This document shows, piece after piece, positions 54,406 to 64,000 of a stretch of DNA of 64,000 bases. Origin of the DNA: Bordetella genomosp. 10 (lineage in GTDB: Bacteria; Pseudomonadota; Gammaproteobacteria; Burkholderiales; Burkholderiaceae_B); NCBI RefSeq assembly GCF_002261225.1, contig NZ_NEVM01000005.1, positions 682,001-746,000 of the forward strand. Reading direction: 5' to 3'. Position 1 is the stretch's first letter. Each line of letters opens with the position of its first letter. A program made the translations under genes and the position numbers. The notes under the pieces are model-generated. The model did not search any database, had not been told where the DNA came from, and worked only from the letters and a program-made list of their open reading frames with translations.

Positions 54406-56013
54406 TCAGCGCCGGACGTGGCGCCGCAGCCGCCACTGCACGGCTTCGAAGACCAGCTCGCTGGCCAGCGCCAGCACGGCGGCGGGCACGGCGCCGGCCA
54501 GCATCAGCGCGCGGTCGTTCAAGGCCAGTCCGGTGACGATGCGTTCGCCGTAGCCGCCGGCGCCGATGAAGGCGGCGATGGTGGCCGTGCCGATGGCGAT
54601 GGACGTGGCGGTGCGGACACCCGCGATGATGGTGGGCCGCGCCAGCGGAAGCTGCACCAGGCGCAAGGCCTGCCACGAGGTCATGCCCAGCGCGATGGCC
54701 GCTTGCCGCATCGATCCCGACACCTCGCCCAGGCCGGTGCAGGTATTGCTGAAGATGGGCAACAGCGCATAGAGCATCAAGGCCGCCAGCGCCGGCAGCG
54801 CGCCGATCGCGCCGGTCAGCGATATCAGCACCGCCAGCAGGGCCAACGACGGGATGGTCTGCAACAGCCCCGCCAGGCCCAGGGCCAGCGCGCGCAGGCG
54901 CGGACGCGCATGCACCAGGACGCCGGCCGGCACCGCCACCAGGCAGGCGGCCAGCACGGCCACGCCCACCAGCAGCAGATGCTGCACGGTCAGCCGCCCA
55001 AGGTCCGGGCCGAACAGCTTGGCCAGGAAACCGCGCGCGGCGCCGCCCGGGCCAGGCGGCGCCTCGCCCCGCTCGCGCGCCGCCAGCCAGTCCTGCGCGA
55101 TGCGCTGGAAAGGCACGCCGTCCAGTTCGGCGCGCGCGTTCATGCCTATCATGGCGCGCTCGTCGATGCGGCCCGCCAGTTCGCGCATCGCCGCCCAGGC
55201 GCGCGGATGCCGCTGCGGCAGGTCCAGGCGATAGAGCACCACCGCGTCGTAGCGCGGGAAATAACCGAGATCGTCGCGCAGCACGCGCAGGCCCAGCGAC
55301 TTGATCCTGGCGTCCGTCGTGTAGATGTCGATGACGTCGACCTGGCCCTTGGCCAGGGCATCGTAGGCCAGGCCATGGTCCAGACCGACCGGCGCCTGCC
55401 GGTAGCCGTAGCGCCGGGCCAGGCCGCGCCAGCCGTCGGCGCGGCCGATGAATTCGTTGGACAGGCCCAGGCGCAAATCGGGATGCCGCGCCAGGTCGCT
55501 GAGCGTGGCGATGCCCAGGCGGTCGGCGTCGGCGGCGCGCATGGCCAGGGCATAGCCGTCGTTGAAGCCGAAAGGAATATCGACGCCCAGGCCGCGGCTG
55601 GCCAGCTCGGGCCGCATCTGCGCCAACGTCAGCGGACGGTCGCTGCGCAGGATTTCCTGGGCGATGGTGCCTTCGTATTCGGGATACAGGTCGATGCCGC
55701 CGTTCTGCAAGGCCTGGTAGACGATGGCGGTGTTGCCCAGCCCCTGGCGCACGGCCGGCGCCTGCCCCGTGCGCGCGGCGACGGCCTGGGCCAGCACTTC
55801 GGCGAGGATGTAGGACTCGGTGAAGCGCTTGGAGCCGATGCGCAGCGTCTCGGACGAGCTTGCCGGCGTCCCGCCGGCCTGCGTCTGGGCCTGGGCCGTG
55901 CCCGCCTGCACGCACAACGCGAATGCAAGGCAGCATGCCGCCACGGCCATGGCCGGCGACGCCATCATCCCGAGGAAGGAAAGCATGCGCGGGCGGCGGA
56001 TCGGGCCAGGCAT
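54406..56013 (-). CDS. OpuC/OsmF-type transporter: binding protein fused N-terminally to permease
   Basis: A protein of about 535 residues from the ATG at 56013 (a start at 55986 is also possible). After a signal-like segment, residues about 55-310 form a glycine betaine/choline-type binding domain: Leu-Arg-Ile-Gly-Ser-Lys-Arg-Phe-Thr-Glu-Ser, Gly-Gly-Ile-Asp-Leu-Tyr-Pro-Glu-Tyr-Glu-Gly-Thr, Val-Ile-Asp-Ile-Tyr-Thr-Thr-Asp. Residues about 335-520 form an ABC permease domain with several membrane helices and the coupling loop Ala-Ile-Ala-Leu-Gly-Met-Thr-Ser-Trp-Gln. It should import an osmoprotectant with an ATPase that is not encoded nearby. In the better known fusions the permease comes first, so the order is unusual. 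Confidence 0.85.
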   Translation of the reverse strand: MPGPIRRPRMLSFLGMMASPAMAVAACCLAFALCVQAGTAQAQTQAGGTPASSSETLRIGSKRFTESYILAEVLAQAVAARTGQAPAVRQGLGNTAIVYQALQNGGIDLYPEYEGTIAQEILRSDRPLTLAQMRPELASRGLGVDIPFGFNDGYALAMRAADADRLGIATLSDLARHPDLRLGLSNEFIGRADGWRGLARRYGYRQAPVGLDHGLAYDALAKGQVDVIDIYTTDARIKSLGLRVLRDDLGYFPRYDAVVLYRLDLPQRHPRAWAAMRELAGRIDERAMIGMNARAELDGVPFQRIAQDWLAARERGEAPPGPGGAARGFLAKLFGPDLGRLTVQHLLLVGVAVLAACLVAVPAGVLVHARPRLRALALGLAGLLQTIPSLALLAVLISLTGAIGALPALAALMLYALLPIFSNTCTGLGEVSGSMRQAAIALGMTSWQALRLVQLPLARPTIIAGVRTATSIAIGTATIAAFIGAGGYGERIVTGLALNDRALMLAGAVPAAVLALASELVFEAVQWRLRRHVRR

Positions 56014-56046
56014 CGGGGTCGTCTGCTCCAGGTATCGGCGCTTTTG

Positions 56047-56086
56047 GTGTCGTGTCCCGGAGATTCGCACCTCCAGGACACGACAC
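56047..56086. repeat. Strong hairpin between divergent genes
   Basis: Two 16-bp arms (56047-56062 and 56071-56086) match with one mismatch: GTGTCGTGTCCCGGAG against the complement of CTCCAGGACACGACAC. The loop is eight bases, ATTCGCAC. There is no T-tract. It sits between the transporter start (56013, minus) and the LON-domain gene start (56104, plus). A sequence closely similar to the left arm and loop occurs at 1011-1035 between pilN and pilO. Confidence 0.7.
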
Positions 56087-56103
56087 TAGCTTATCATCGA
56101 CGC

Positions 56104-56754
56104 ATGGCTTCCATTCCCCTCTTCCCGCTGGGCAATGCCGTCTTTCCGGCCGGCGTGCTGCGCCTGCGCATTTTCGAGGTGCGCTACCTGAGCCTGATCG
56201 AGCGCTGCGTCGCCGACGGCTCGCCCTTCGGCGTGGTCCCGCTGCTGGCCGGCAGCGAAGTCCGCACGCCGGACGGCGGCGAGGTGCTGGCCCAGGCCGG
56301 CACGCTGGTGCGCGTGGAGGAAAGAACCTCCCCCATGCCCGGCCTGATGCAGATCACCTGCAGCGCCGCGCAGCGCTTCCGGCTGCGCGCCAGCGAACAG
56401 GGACAATACGGTCTATGGCACGGCGAGGCCGACCTGCTCGCCGACGATCCGGTGCTGCCGGTGCCGGCGCGCCTGCAGGGCTGCGCCAACGCGCTGGGCG
56501 CGCTGATCGCGCAACTGCAACGCAGCGGCACGCCCGCCCATCTGATGCCCATGGCGCCGCCCTTCCGCCTGGACGAATGCGGCTGGGTAGCGGACCGCTG
56601 GGCCGAACTGCTGCCGCTGCCGATGGACGAAAAAGCCGCGCTGCTGCTGTCCAGCGATCCGCTGCACCGGCTCGCGCTCATCCACGCCGCGCTGGCCGAG
56701 CGGCAGTTGCTGCCGCCCGAGGACACGCAGCAGGATCCGCCGGCCGGTCCCTGA
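56104..56754 (+). CDS. LON substrate-binding domain protein
   Basis: A protein of 216 residues made of a single LON N-terminal (substrate-binding) domain without the ATPase or protease parts of Lon. The motif Ile-Pro-Leu-Phe-Pro-Leu-Gly-Asn-Ala-Val-Phe-Pro opens the protein, followed by Leu-Arg-Ile-Phe-Glu-Val-Arg-Tyr. Stand-alone proteins of this type are widespread in proteobacteria and have no firm function. It starts 18 bases after the hairpin at 56047-56086 and converges with the glucosidase gene. Confidence 0.88.
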   Translation: MASIPLFPLGNAVFPAGVLRLRIFEVRYLSLIERCVADGSPFGVVPLLAGSEVRTPDGGEVLAQAGTLVRVEERTSPMPGLMQITCSAAQRFRLRASEQGQYGLWHGEADLLADDPVLPVPARLQGCANALGALIAQLQRSGTPAHLMPMAPPFRLDECGWVADRWAELLPLPMDEKAALLLSSDPLHRLALIHAALAERQLLPPEDTQQDPPAGP

Positions 56755-56788
56755 AGCAGGACGCGCGGCGCCGGCCTCCGCGGGATTC

Positions 56789-59548
56789 TCAATCCTCCCG
56801 CAGATCGATCGACTCCGTCTCGTCCGGCACGTCGGGAATGGCGTCGTCGCAAGTGCGCTGCAACAGCAAGGCCACCAGGCTGGTCCAGCCGGTCTGGTGC
56901 GACGCCCCCATGCCGCGGCCGTCGTCGCCATGGAAGTATTCATGGAAGAGCAGCATGTCGCGGGTCATCGGGTCGCCCTGCAAGGCCGGATAGCCGGCCA
57001 TGGAAGGCCGGCGGCCGGAAGCGTCCCTGAGGAAAAGCCCGATGACCCGGTCGGACAGGGCATTGGCGATCTCGCGCAGGCTGCGCATCTGCCCGGAGCC
57101 GGTCGGATACTCGACGCGGAATTCATCGCCGTAGTAGCGATGGAATTCGTGCAGCGATTCGATCAGCAGATAGTTGACCGGCAGCCATACCGGCCCGCGC
57201 CAGTTGGAATTGCCGCCGAACACCCGGCCGTCCGCTTCCCCGGGCAGATAGCGGATGCCGAAGCTGTCGCCGCCGTACCGGTAGACGAAGGGATGCTCGC
57301 GGTGATAGCGCGACAGGGCCCGCACCCCGTGATCGGAAAGGAATTCGTCCGCGTCCAGCGCGCGGCGCAGCAAGGCCTTGGTGCGATGCCCGCGCAGCAG
57401 CGACAGCAGCACGGCGTTGCCCACGCCGGGCTCGGTCCAGCGCGAGACCAGCCGCGCGAGGTCGGGCCGATGCCGCAGGAACCAGCGCAGGCGTTCCTTC
57501 AGGCCGGGCAGGCGCCCGTGCACGCGCTCTTCCAGCACGTGCACCGCGAACAGGGGAATCAGGCCGACGATGGAGCGCACGCGCATGGGCTGGCTGCTGC
57601 CGTCCGGCAGGTGCAGGGCGTCGTAGAAGAATTCGTCTTCCTCGTCCCACAGGCCGCGCTCCTCCGTGTCGCCGCTGTTGACCGCGCTGGCGATGTAGAG
57701 GAAATGCTCGAAGAACTTCACGCCGATGTCGACGAAGGTCTTGTTGACCGTGGCCAGCTCCAGGGCGATGCGCATCATGTCCAGGGCGTAGGCCGCCATC
57801 CATGCCGTGCCGTCGGATTGGTCGATATGGCCGCCGGTGGGCAGCGGCGCGGAGCGATCGAAGATGCCGACGTTGTCCAGGCCCAGGAAGCCGCCCTGGA
57901 AGATGTTGTGGCCGTCCGCGTCGCGGCGGTTGACCCACCAGCCGAAGTTCAACAGCAGCTTGTGGAAGACCAGCTCCAGGAATTCATGGTCGGGCCGCCC
58001 GGTCCAGGCGCGGTCGATCTCGTAGACGCGCCAGGCCGCCCAGGCATGCACCGGCGGATTGCCGTCGCCGAAGGCCCATTCGTAGGCGGGCAGTTGGCCG
58101 TTCGGATGCTGGTAGCGGTCCTTCACCAGCAACAGCAGTTGCTGCTTGGCGAAGGAGGGATCGACCAGCGCCAGGGCGGCCGCCTGGAACGCCAGGTCCC
58201 AGGACGCATACCAGGGGTACTCCCACTTGTCCGGCATGGAGATCACGTCGCCGTTGGCCAGGTGCCGCCAGTCCGCGTTGCGCCCGCGCTTGCGGCGCGC
58301 GGGCGGCGCGGGCTGCGCCGGATCGCCGTCCAGCCAGCGGCTGACGTCGAACTCGTAGTACTGCTTGGACCACAGCAGGCCGGCGAGGGCCTGTCGCTGC
58401 ACCAGGCGCGCGTCGGGATCGGGCAAGGCCTGCTGCAGGCAGGCGTAGAAGGCGTCCGCCTCCGCGCGGCGCCCGGCGAACAAGGCGTCGACGTCGTAAG
58501 GCGGCGGGGCGTGCGGAAGGCCATGGGCGGCGGACGCGCCGTCCAGGGACGCGGCCGCCAGCGGCCGCCAGCGCAACGTCATCACCTTGCAGCCGCCCGG
58601 GTCCAGGCTCAGCTTGACGTGGGCCGCCGCGCGCGTGCCCGCATCGCGCCGCACGGCGTGCGCGTCGCCGTGCACCAGGTAGTCGTTGAAGCCGTCCTTG
58701 AACGGCCCCGCGCCTTCGCTGCCGAACAGGCGGCGCACGTTGGTCTCGTTCTCGCAGAACAGCCACTGGAGCGGCGAGGCCGGGTCGGCTTGCGCGGTGA
58801 TCAGCAGCGGCTCGTGCGCCCCGTGGCGCGCCACCACTTCGTCGCCCGCCGCGCCGGCGCGGCGGCGCAGCGACGGCTTGTTGGTCTCGCCGTCCCAGGA
58901 CCAGGTATTGCGCGCCCAGAACTGCGGCAGCAGATGCAGTTCGGCCGCCTCGTCCGCGCGATTGTGCACCGTGACGCGCATGGTGATGTCGTCGTACGCA
59001 TGCTTGGCGTACTCCACGAAGACGTCGAAATAGCGCTGGTCGTCGAACACGCCGGTGTCGAGGATTTCGTATTCCACCTGGTCGGGGCCGCGCCGCGCGT
59101 TCTCCGCCACCAGGTCGGCGTAGGGGAATGCGGCCTGGGGATAGCGGTACATCATCCGCATGTAGGAATGCGTGGGCGTGGCGTCCAGGTGGAAGTACAG
59201 CTCCTTGACGTCCTCGCCGTGATTGCCTTCCTCGTTGTTCAGGCCGAACAGGCGTTCCTTGATGATGGGATCGCGGCCGTTCCACAAGGCCAGTCCCACG
59301 CACCAGCGCAGCTTCTCGTCGCCGAAGCCGGCGATGCCGTCCTCGCCCCAGCGATAGGCGCGGCTGCGCGCGTGATCGTGCGGGAAGTAGTCCCAGGCGG
59401 TGCCGTACTCGCTGTAGTCTTCACGCACCGTGCCCCATTGCCGGTCGCTCAGATACGGGCCCCAGCGGCGCCAGGGTATCTTGTCGGCGGCGTGCAGACG
59501 CTTGCCTTCGACGGTATCCAACAGACCGGGGGGCAGCTTGAACGGCAT
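56789..59548 (-). CDS. GH63-like glucosidase (MGH1-type glycoside hydrolase)
   Basis: A protein of 919 residues with no signal peptide, so cytoplasmic. The C-terminal half is an (alpha/alpha)6-barrel of the mannosyl-oligosaccharide glucosidase/GH63 kind: [13 protein letters not shown], whose Asp is the likely acid, then Gly-Gly-Phe-Leu-Gly-Leu-Asp-Asn and [12 protein letters not shown]. The N-terminal half is a beta-rich domain ([13 protein letters not shown]). Bacterial members act on small glucosides, including compatible-solute glucosides. It precedes a glycogen debranching enzyme gene on the same strand, suggesting work on glucans or stored glucosides. Confidence 0.85.
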   Translation of the reverse strand: MPFKLPPGLLDTVEGKRLHAADKIPWRRWGPYLSDRQWGTVREDYSEYGTAWDYFPHDHARSRAYRWGEDGIAGFGDEKLRWCVGLALWNGRDPIIKERLFGLNNEEGNHGEDVKELYFHLDATPTHSYMRMMYRYPQAAFPYADLVAENARRGPDQVEYEILDTGVFDDQRYFDVFVEYAKHAYDDITMRVTVHNRADEAAELHLLPQFWARNTWSWDGETNKPSLRRRAGAAGDEVVARHGAHEPLLITAQADPASPLQWLFCENETNVRRLFGSEGAGPFKDGFNDYLVHGDAHAVRRDAGTRAAAHVKLSLDPGGCKVMTLRWRPLAAASLDGASAAHGLPHAPPPYDVDALFAGRRAEADAFYACLQQALPDPDARLVQRQALAGLLWSKQYYEFDVSRWLDGDPAQPAPPARRKRGRNADWRHLANGDVISMPDKWEYPWYASWDLAFQAAALALVDPSFAKQQLLLLVKDRYQHPNGQLPAYEWAFGDGNPPVHAWAAWRVYEIDRAWTGRPDHEFLELVFHKLLLNFGWWVNRRDADGHNIFQGGFLGLDNVGIFDRSAPLPTGGHIDQSDGTAWMAAYALDMMRIALELATVNKTFVDIGVKFFEHFLYIASAVNSGDTEERGLWDEEDEFFYDALHLPDGSSQPMRVRSIVGLIPLFAVHVLEERVHGRLPGLKERLRWFLRHRPDLARLVSRWTEPGVGNAVLLSLLRGHRTKALLRRALDADEFLSDHGVRALSRYHREHPFVYRYGGDSFGIRYLPGEADGRVFGGNSNWRGPVWLPVNYLLIESLHEFHRYYGDEFRVEYPTGSGQMRSLREIANALSDRVIGLFLRDASGRRPSMAGYPALQGDPMTRDMLLFHEYFHGDDGRGMGASHQTGWTSLVALLLQRTCDDAIPDVPDETESIDLRED

Positions 59549-59688
59549 GGGGCGTTTCCAGTCGGCGATGCATGGGGTAACGTCGAATGTACCGCGTCAG
59601 CCTGACGTTGGCCCGACTGCCGCCTCGGCTGTTCCCCACCGCTCCCCCACATCGCCTCCGACGGCTCACCCTCTGCCCGCCCGACTGC

Positions 59689-61923
59689 TCACCCGGCTGT
59701 CCGCCCGATCGACTGGGCGGCGGAGGCCCCGCCCGTCGACCCGGCGGCGGGCGTCTCCAGCCACGCCATGATGCGCAGCAACTCGCCCAGCGACCAGGCC
59801 TGGAACGGCGCGCCGCCCCAGGCGTGCGGCGCGTCGCCGTCCACGACCTCGGCGACGTGGTCCAGGCCGCCCTCGTCCAGTTGGCGCAGCAGCGGGTCGA
59901 GAAAACGCCGGCGCGCGTCGTCGCGCGTGGCCGGGACGTCGCCGTGCACGCGCACCCATGCCTGCGCGAAAGGCCCCATCAGCCAGGGCCAGGCCGTGCC
60001 CTGGTGGTACGCGCCGTCGCGCTGCGCGGGGCCGCCCGCATAACGGCCGGCGTAGCCGGGCTCGCCCGGCGCCAGCGTGCGCAGGCCCAGCGGCGTCCAC
60101 AGGTGCAGTTGGACGGTTTCCAGGACGTGGCGGGCGGCCATGCCCTCCAGCACGGGATAAGGCAGGCCGCCCACGGCGAATATCTGGTTCGGCCGGATGG
60201 AGGCGTCGACGCGGCCGGCCACGTGATCGGCGTCGATCACGTCGTACAGGCCGCCGCGCGGGCTGGGGAAACGCGCCTCGAACGCGCGCTGCGCGCGGTC
60301 CAGCCGCGGCGGCAGGCCGTCGTCCCACGCCGAGGCGATGCGCAGCGCGTTGATCCACAGGGCCTGCACCTCCACCGGCTTGCCGATGCGTGGCGTGACT
60401 TCGCGGCCGTCCACGCGCGCGTCCATCCAGGTGAGTTGCTGGCCCGCCTCGCCGGCGCGCAACAGCCCGTCGTCGTCGACGGCGATGCCGTAGCGGGCGC
60501 CCTGTATGTGGCCGCGCAGGATGGCGTCCACCGCCTCGCGCAGGCGCCGGCGGCGATCCGGGCCGGCCTGCCCGGCGGCCAGGTAATCGTGCACCGCGAC
60601 GACGAACCACAACGAGGCGTCGACCGTGTTGTACTCGGGCGCGCCGCCGTCGTCGGGAAAGCGGTTGGGCAGCATGCCGTCGGAGACATAGCCGGTCCAG
60701 GCTTCGAGCAGATCGCCGGCCTCGGCGACGCGGCCGGTGGCCAGCAGCAGGCCGCGCAGCGCGATGAAGGTGTCGCGGCCCCAGTCCGTGAACCAGGGAT
60801 AGCCCGCCAGCAGCGTCGGACCGTTCTCCCGCCGCACGAGGTAGGCGTCGGCCGAGCGGCGGATGCGGTCGGGAAAGACGGCGCGGCGCGCCCTTTCGGC
60901 GGCCATGATGGACTCGGCCTCGGCGACGGCGACGGCGATGGCTTCGGTGGTTGCCGGCGCGGGTGAGGCCCCGGACGCGGAGGGGGCGCCGGGTCCGTCC
61001 ATCGCGCTGGCCTCCCCGCCAGACGCGGAACGCGGGGCGTCATCGCGGCCGCCGTCCGCCCGCTCATCGAGCAGCGCGGCCAATATCATCACGGCCGGGC
61101 CGGCGGCCAGGTCGAAGGTGAATATGCCCGGCGTGGCGAGATCCTCGCCGTCGTCCAGTCCCCGCTCGCGCTCGCGCGCGTAGCTGAAGCGGCGATACCA
61201 GTCCGGCTCGTGCCGGTAGGCGCCGTTGCCGCGCGCCTCGATCGCCGGCAACCCCGCATAGGGCCGCCAGCGCACGCGGCCGGGCTCGCAGGCCGCCGTG
61301 AAATCGAACGCGGGATTTTCATGATGCAGCGCGTGATAGTCGCGCCCCGAAAGCAGCGGCCTGACGCAAAGCCGCCAGGCTGTCGCGCCGGCGCCCGGTT
61401 CGCCGCTGGCCGCGGCCGCCGCGCCCAACCCGCCGCCGGCCGGCACAGCCGCGGCAGCACGCCGCGTCACGCCGTCGTCGGCGCGCCCGGGCTCATCGCC
61501 CTCGCCCGGCGCCCGCGCGCCGTCCCCGTCGTCCGTCCCGGCCATGACCAGCCGCCAGCGCAGCACCGTCCGGCCGCGGGCGCGCTCGACCAGGCACTCG
61601 GCCAGCAGGTCGCAGCGGTCGTCCACGCGCAGCCGCCAGGCCGGCCAGGGCTGCGTGCCGAAGCCGACGCAAGGCGCGGTGGCGGCCGGCGCCTCCACGT
61701 CCGGCAGGTAGCGCTGGCTGGTCAGCGGGACGCGGCGGCCATCGCCCTCCAGCCACGCCTCCACGCCGTTGACCAGGACGACGCGGCCGGCGGGCGGACG
61801 CGTCGCGCACAGCAGCAAGGCGTGATAGCGGCGGGTGCGCGGGCCCAGCACCGTCCCGCTGGCGTAGCCGCCGCGTCCGTCCGGCTCCAACCACTCATCG
61901 TCCCGCCGCGATACCGTATCCAT
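59689..61923 (-). CDS. Glycogen debranching enzyme (amylo-alpha-1,6-glucosidase family)
   Basis: A protein of 744 residues from the second of two adjacent ATG codons, better spaced from GAGG than the first (61926). The N-terminal GDE domain opens with Glu-Trp-Leu-Glu-Pro-Asp-Gly-Arg-Gly-Gly-Tyr-Ala-Ser-Gly-Thr and Arg-Thr-Arg-Arg-Tyr-His-Ala-Leu-Leu. The C-terminal (alpha/alpha)6 domain (GH133-like) has Phe-Thr-Asp-Trp-Gly-Arg-Asp-Thr-Phe-Ile and Tyr-Asn-Thr-Val-Asp-Ala-Ser-Leu-Trp-Phe. It removes alpha-1,6 branches from glycogen-like glucans. Two low-complexity inserts rich in Asp, Gly and Ala (about residues 130-185 and 290-335) interrupt the first domain. The GH63-like gene lies 140 bases downstream. 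Confidence 0.9.
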   Translation of the reverse strand: MDTVSRRDDEWLEPDGRGGYASGTVLGPRTRRYHALLLCATRPPAGRVVLVNGVEAWLEGDGRRVPLTSQRYLPDVEAPAATAPCVGFGTQPWPAWRLRVDDRCDLLAECLVERARGRTVLRWRLVMAGTDDGDGARAPGEGDEPGRADDGVTRRAAAAVPAGGGLGAAAAASGEPGAGATAWRLCVRPLLSGRDYHALHHENPAFDFTAACEPGRVRWRPYAGLPAIEARGNGAYRHEPDWYRRFSYARERERGLDDGEDLATPGIFTFDLAAGPAVMILAALLDERADGGRDDAPRSASGGEASAMDGPGAPSASGASPAPATTEAIAVAVAEAESIMAAERARRAVFPDRIRRSADAYLVRRENGPTLLAGYPWFTDWGRDTFIALRGLLLATGRVAEAGDLLEAWTGYVSDGMLPNRFPDDGGAPEYNTVDASLWFVVAVHDYLAAGQAGPDRRRRLREAVDAILRGHIQGARYGIAVDDDGLLRAGEAGQQLTWMDARVDGREVTPRIGKPVEVQALWINALRIASAWDDGLPPRLDRAQRAFEARFPSPRGGLYDVIDADHVAGRVDASIRPNQIFAVGGLPYPVLEGMAARHVLETVQLHLWTPLGLRTLAPGEPGYAGRYAGGPAQRDGAYHQGTAWPWLMGPFAQAWVRVHGDVPATRDDARRRFLDPLLRQLDEGGLDHVAEVVDGDAPHAWGGAPFQAWSLGELLRIMAWLETPAAGSTGGASAAQSIGRTAG

Positions 61924-62176
61924 CATTCCTCTCGTCCGCCTTCCGCGCCATTATGATGCACCGCACCATAAGGTCGCATTTCCTGGCGCATAAGGCGCCT
62001 TGGTTTACCTTTTTCGTCGGACTTGCTGCGCATTTGCAACCTGCATGAGCAAAGAACCCGATGGATGTTGCGACGCATCAAAATCCGGGTTTATGATGAC
62101 CACGTCGTCCCCGTCCGTCGAAGCACCGGGAATCGCCGGCGATCGTCGCGCCGCGCTCCTTACCAGGACTTGAATC

Positions 62177-62422
62177 ATGTCGTTCCATCGCATCGTCCTT
62201 ACCGCCCTGCTGCGCGTCGATGCCGCCGTATGGCGCGGCGCCCGCCGCGCCGCCTGCTTTCTCGACCGCAACGTCGCCACCCCCGCCGCCTACTTCCTGT
62301 ACGACTCGGTCGACGACGTGATCAATTTCACCGCCGACCTGATGGATTCCGCGCGCGAGGTCAACCGCGCCATGGATCGGGCCCGCGCCCGGCGGCCGTC
62401 CCTGCCGGCGCACCGGTTCTGA
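62177..62422 (+). CDS. Small hypothetical protein
   Basis: A frame of 81 codons with strong G/C bias at third positions, which supports real coding. AGGA lies eight bases before the ATG. The protein is rich in Arg and Ala, with a moderately hydrophobic middle (Ala-Ala-Tyr-Phe-Leu-Tyr-Asp-Ser-Val-Asp-Asp-Val-Ile-Asn-Phe) and a basic C-terminus. No signal peptide or recognisable domain is visible. It is transcribed opposite to both neighbours, the debranching enzyme and otsA genes. The function is unknown. Confidence 0.6.
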   Translation: MSFHRIVLTALLRVDAAVWRGARRAACFLDRNVATPAAYFLYDSVDDVINFTADLMDSAREVNRAMDRARARRPSLPAHRF

Positions 62423-62572
62423 AGCGCGCACCGCTTCTGAAACGCACGCGGCGGTCCGGGTCTTCCTCCGGCCTCTGACGAGCGCCGGACGCCCGACGTC
62501 ACGCTGGCACCATCCCGCTTGCGGGACGGCATCCCGCGCCGAAGCCGAAGCCGAAGAAGCCGAGGCAATCAA

Positions 62573-63985
<1,413 letters not shown>

Positions 63986-64000
63986 TCCCGGACCTTGCGT

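Overview
The window is GC-rich bacterial DNA (roughly two thirds G+C by eye) from a betaproteobacterium of the Alcaligenaceae, most likely a Bordetella or a close relative such as Achromobacter. The grounds are the trxA-rho pair, the yhdP/glnE divergent pair, a complete hydroxyectoine operon, and several Bug/TctC periplasmic binding proteins next to CoA-transferase, GntR and LysR genes. This is read from the sequence and from family knowledge; no database was searched.

Layout. 1-3742: start of an R64-type (type IVb) pilus operon on the minus strand, PilL-like, PilN secretin and PilO, which runs off the left edge. 4096-9069: solute-binding protein, dadA, a CDP-glucoseen-reductase-like flavoprotein and a MOSC protein. 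9271-13256: ectR-ectA-ectB-ectC-ectD (minus), with an operator-like inverted repeat upstream. 13524-27947: housekeeping genes parC, parE, trxA, rho, yhdP, glnE, queH. 28122-29660: an acetolactate-synthase-like ThDP enzyme. 29712-33534: a foreign-looking block with an IS3-type transposase tail, an AT-rich regulated promoter, nadA-nadB, IS21-like end repeats, structured non-coding DNA and the 3' stub of a GMC oxidoreductase gene. 33704-44651: clpB, a gamma-glutamylcyclotransferase-like gene, aceB with a divergent LysR regulator, an exported hydrolase, folE, an exported FKBP and bglX. 44888-54354: a catabolic region with a frameshifted CaiB-type CoA-transferase, a GntR regulator, an enoyl-CoA hydratase, three Bug proteins, a NUDIX hydrolase, a LysR regulator and an enolase-superfamily enzyme. 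54406-63985: a fused binding-protein/permease of the OpuC type, a LON-domain protein, a GH63-like glucosidase, a glycogen debranching enzyme, a small unknown protein and otsA.

Themes. Osmotic and stress protection recurs: ectoine and hydroxyectoine synthesis, a betaine/choline-type transporter, trehalose-6-phosphate synthase and ClpB. The most notable features are the nadAB block with two matching palindromic operators (classical bordetellae cannot make NAD de novo), a one-base lesion that fuses a CoA-transferase reading frame to its GntR neighbour, an apparent non-ATG start problem at ectA, two tandem-repeat arrays that cross stop codons (clpB and the cyclotransferase-like gene), and a GC-rich palindromic repeat that begins at the stop codons of two unrelated genes. 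I found no CRISPR array, tRNA, rRNA, prophage or recognisable new defence system.
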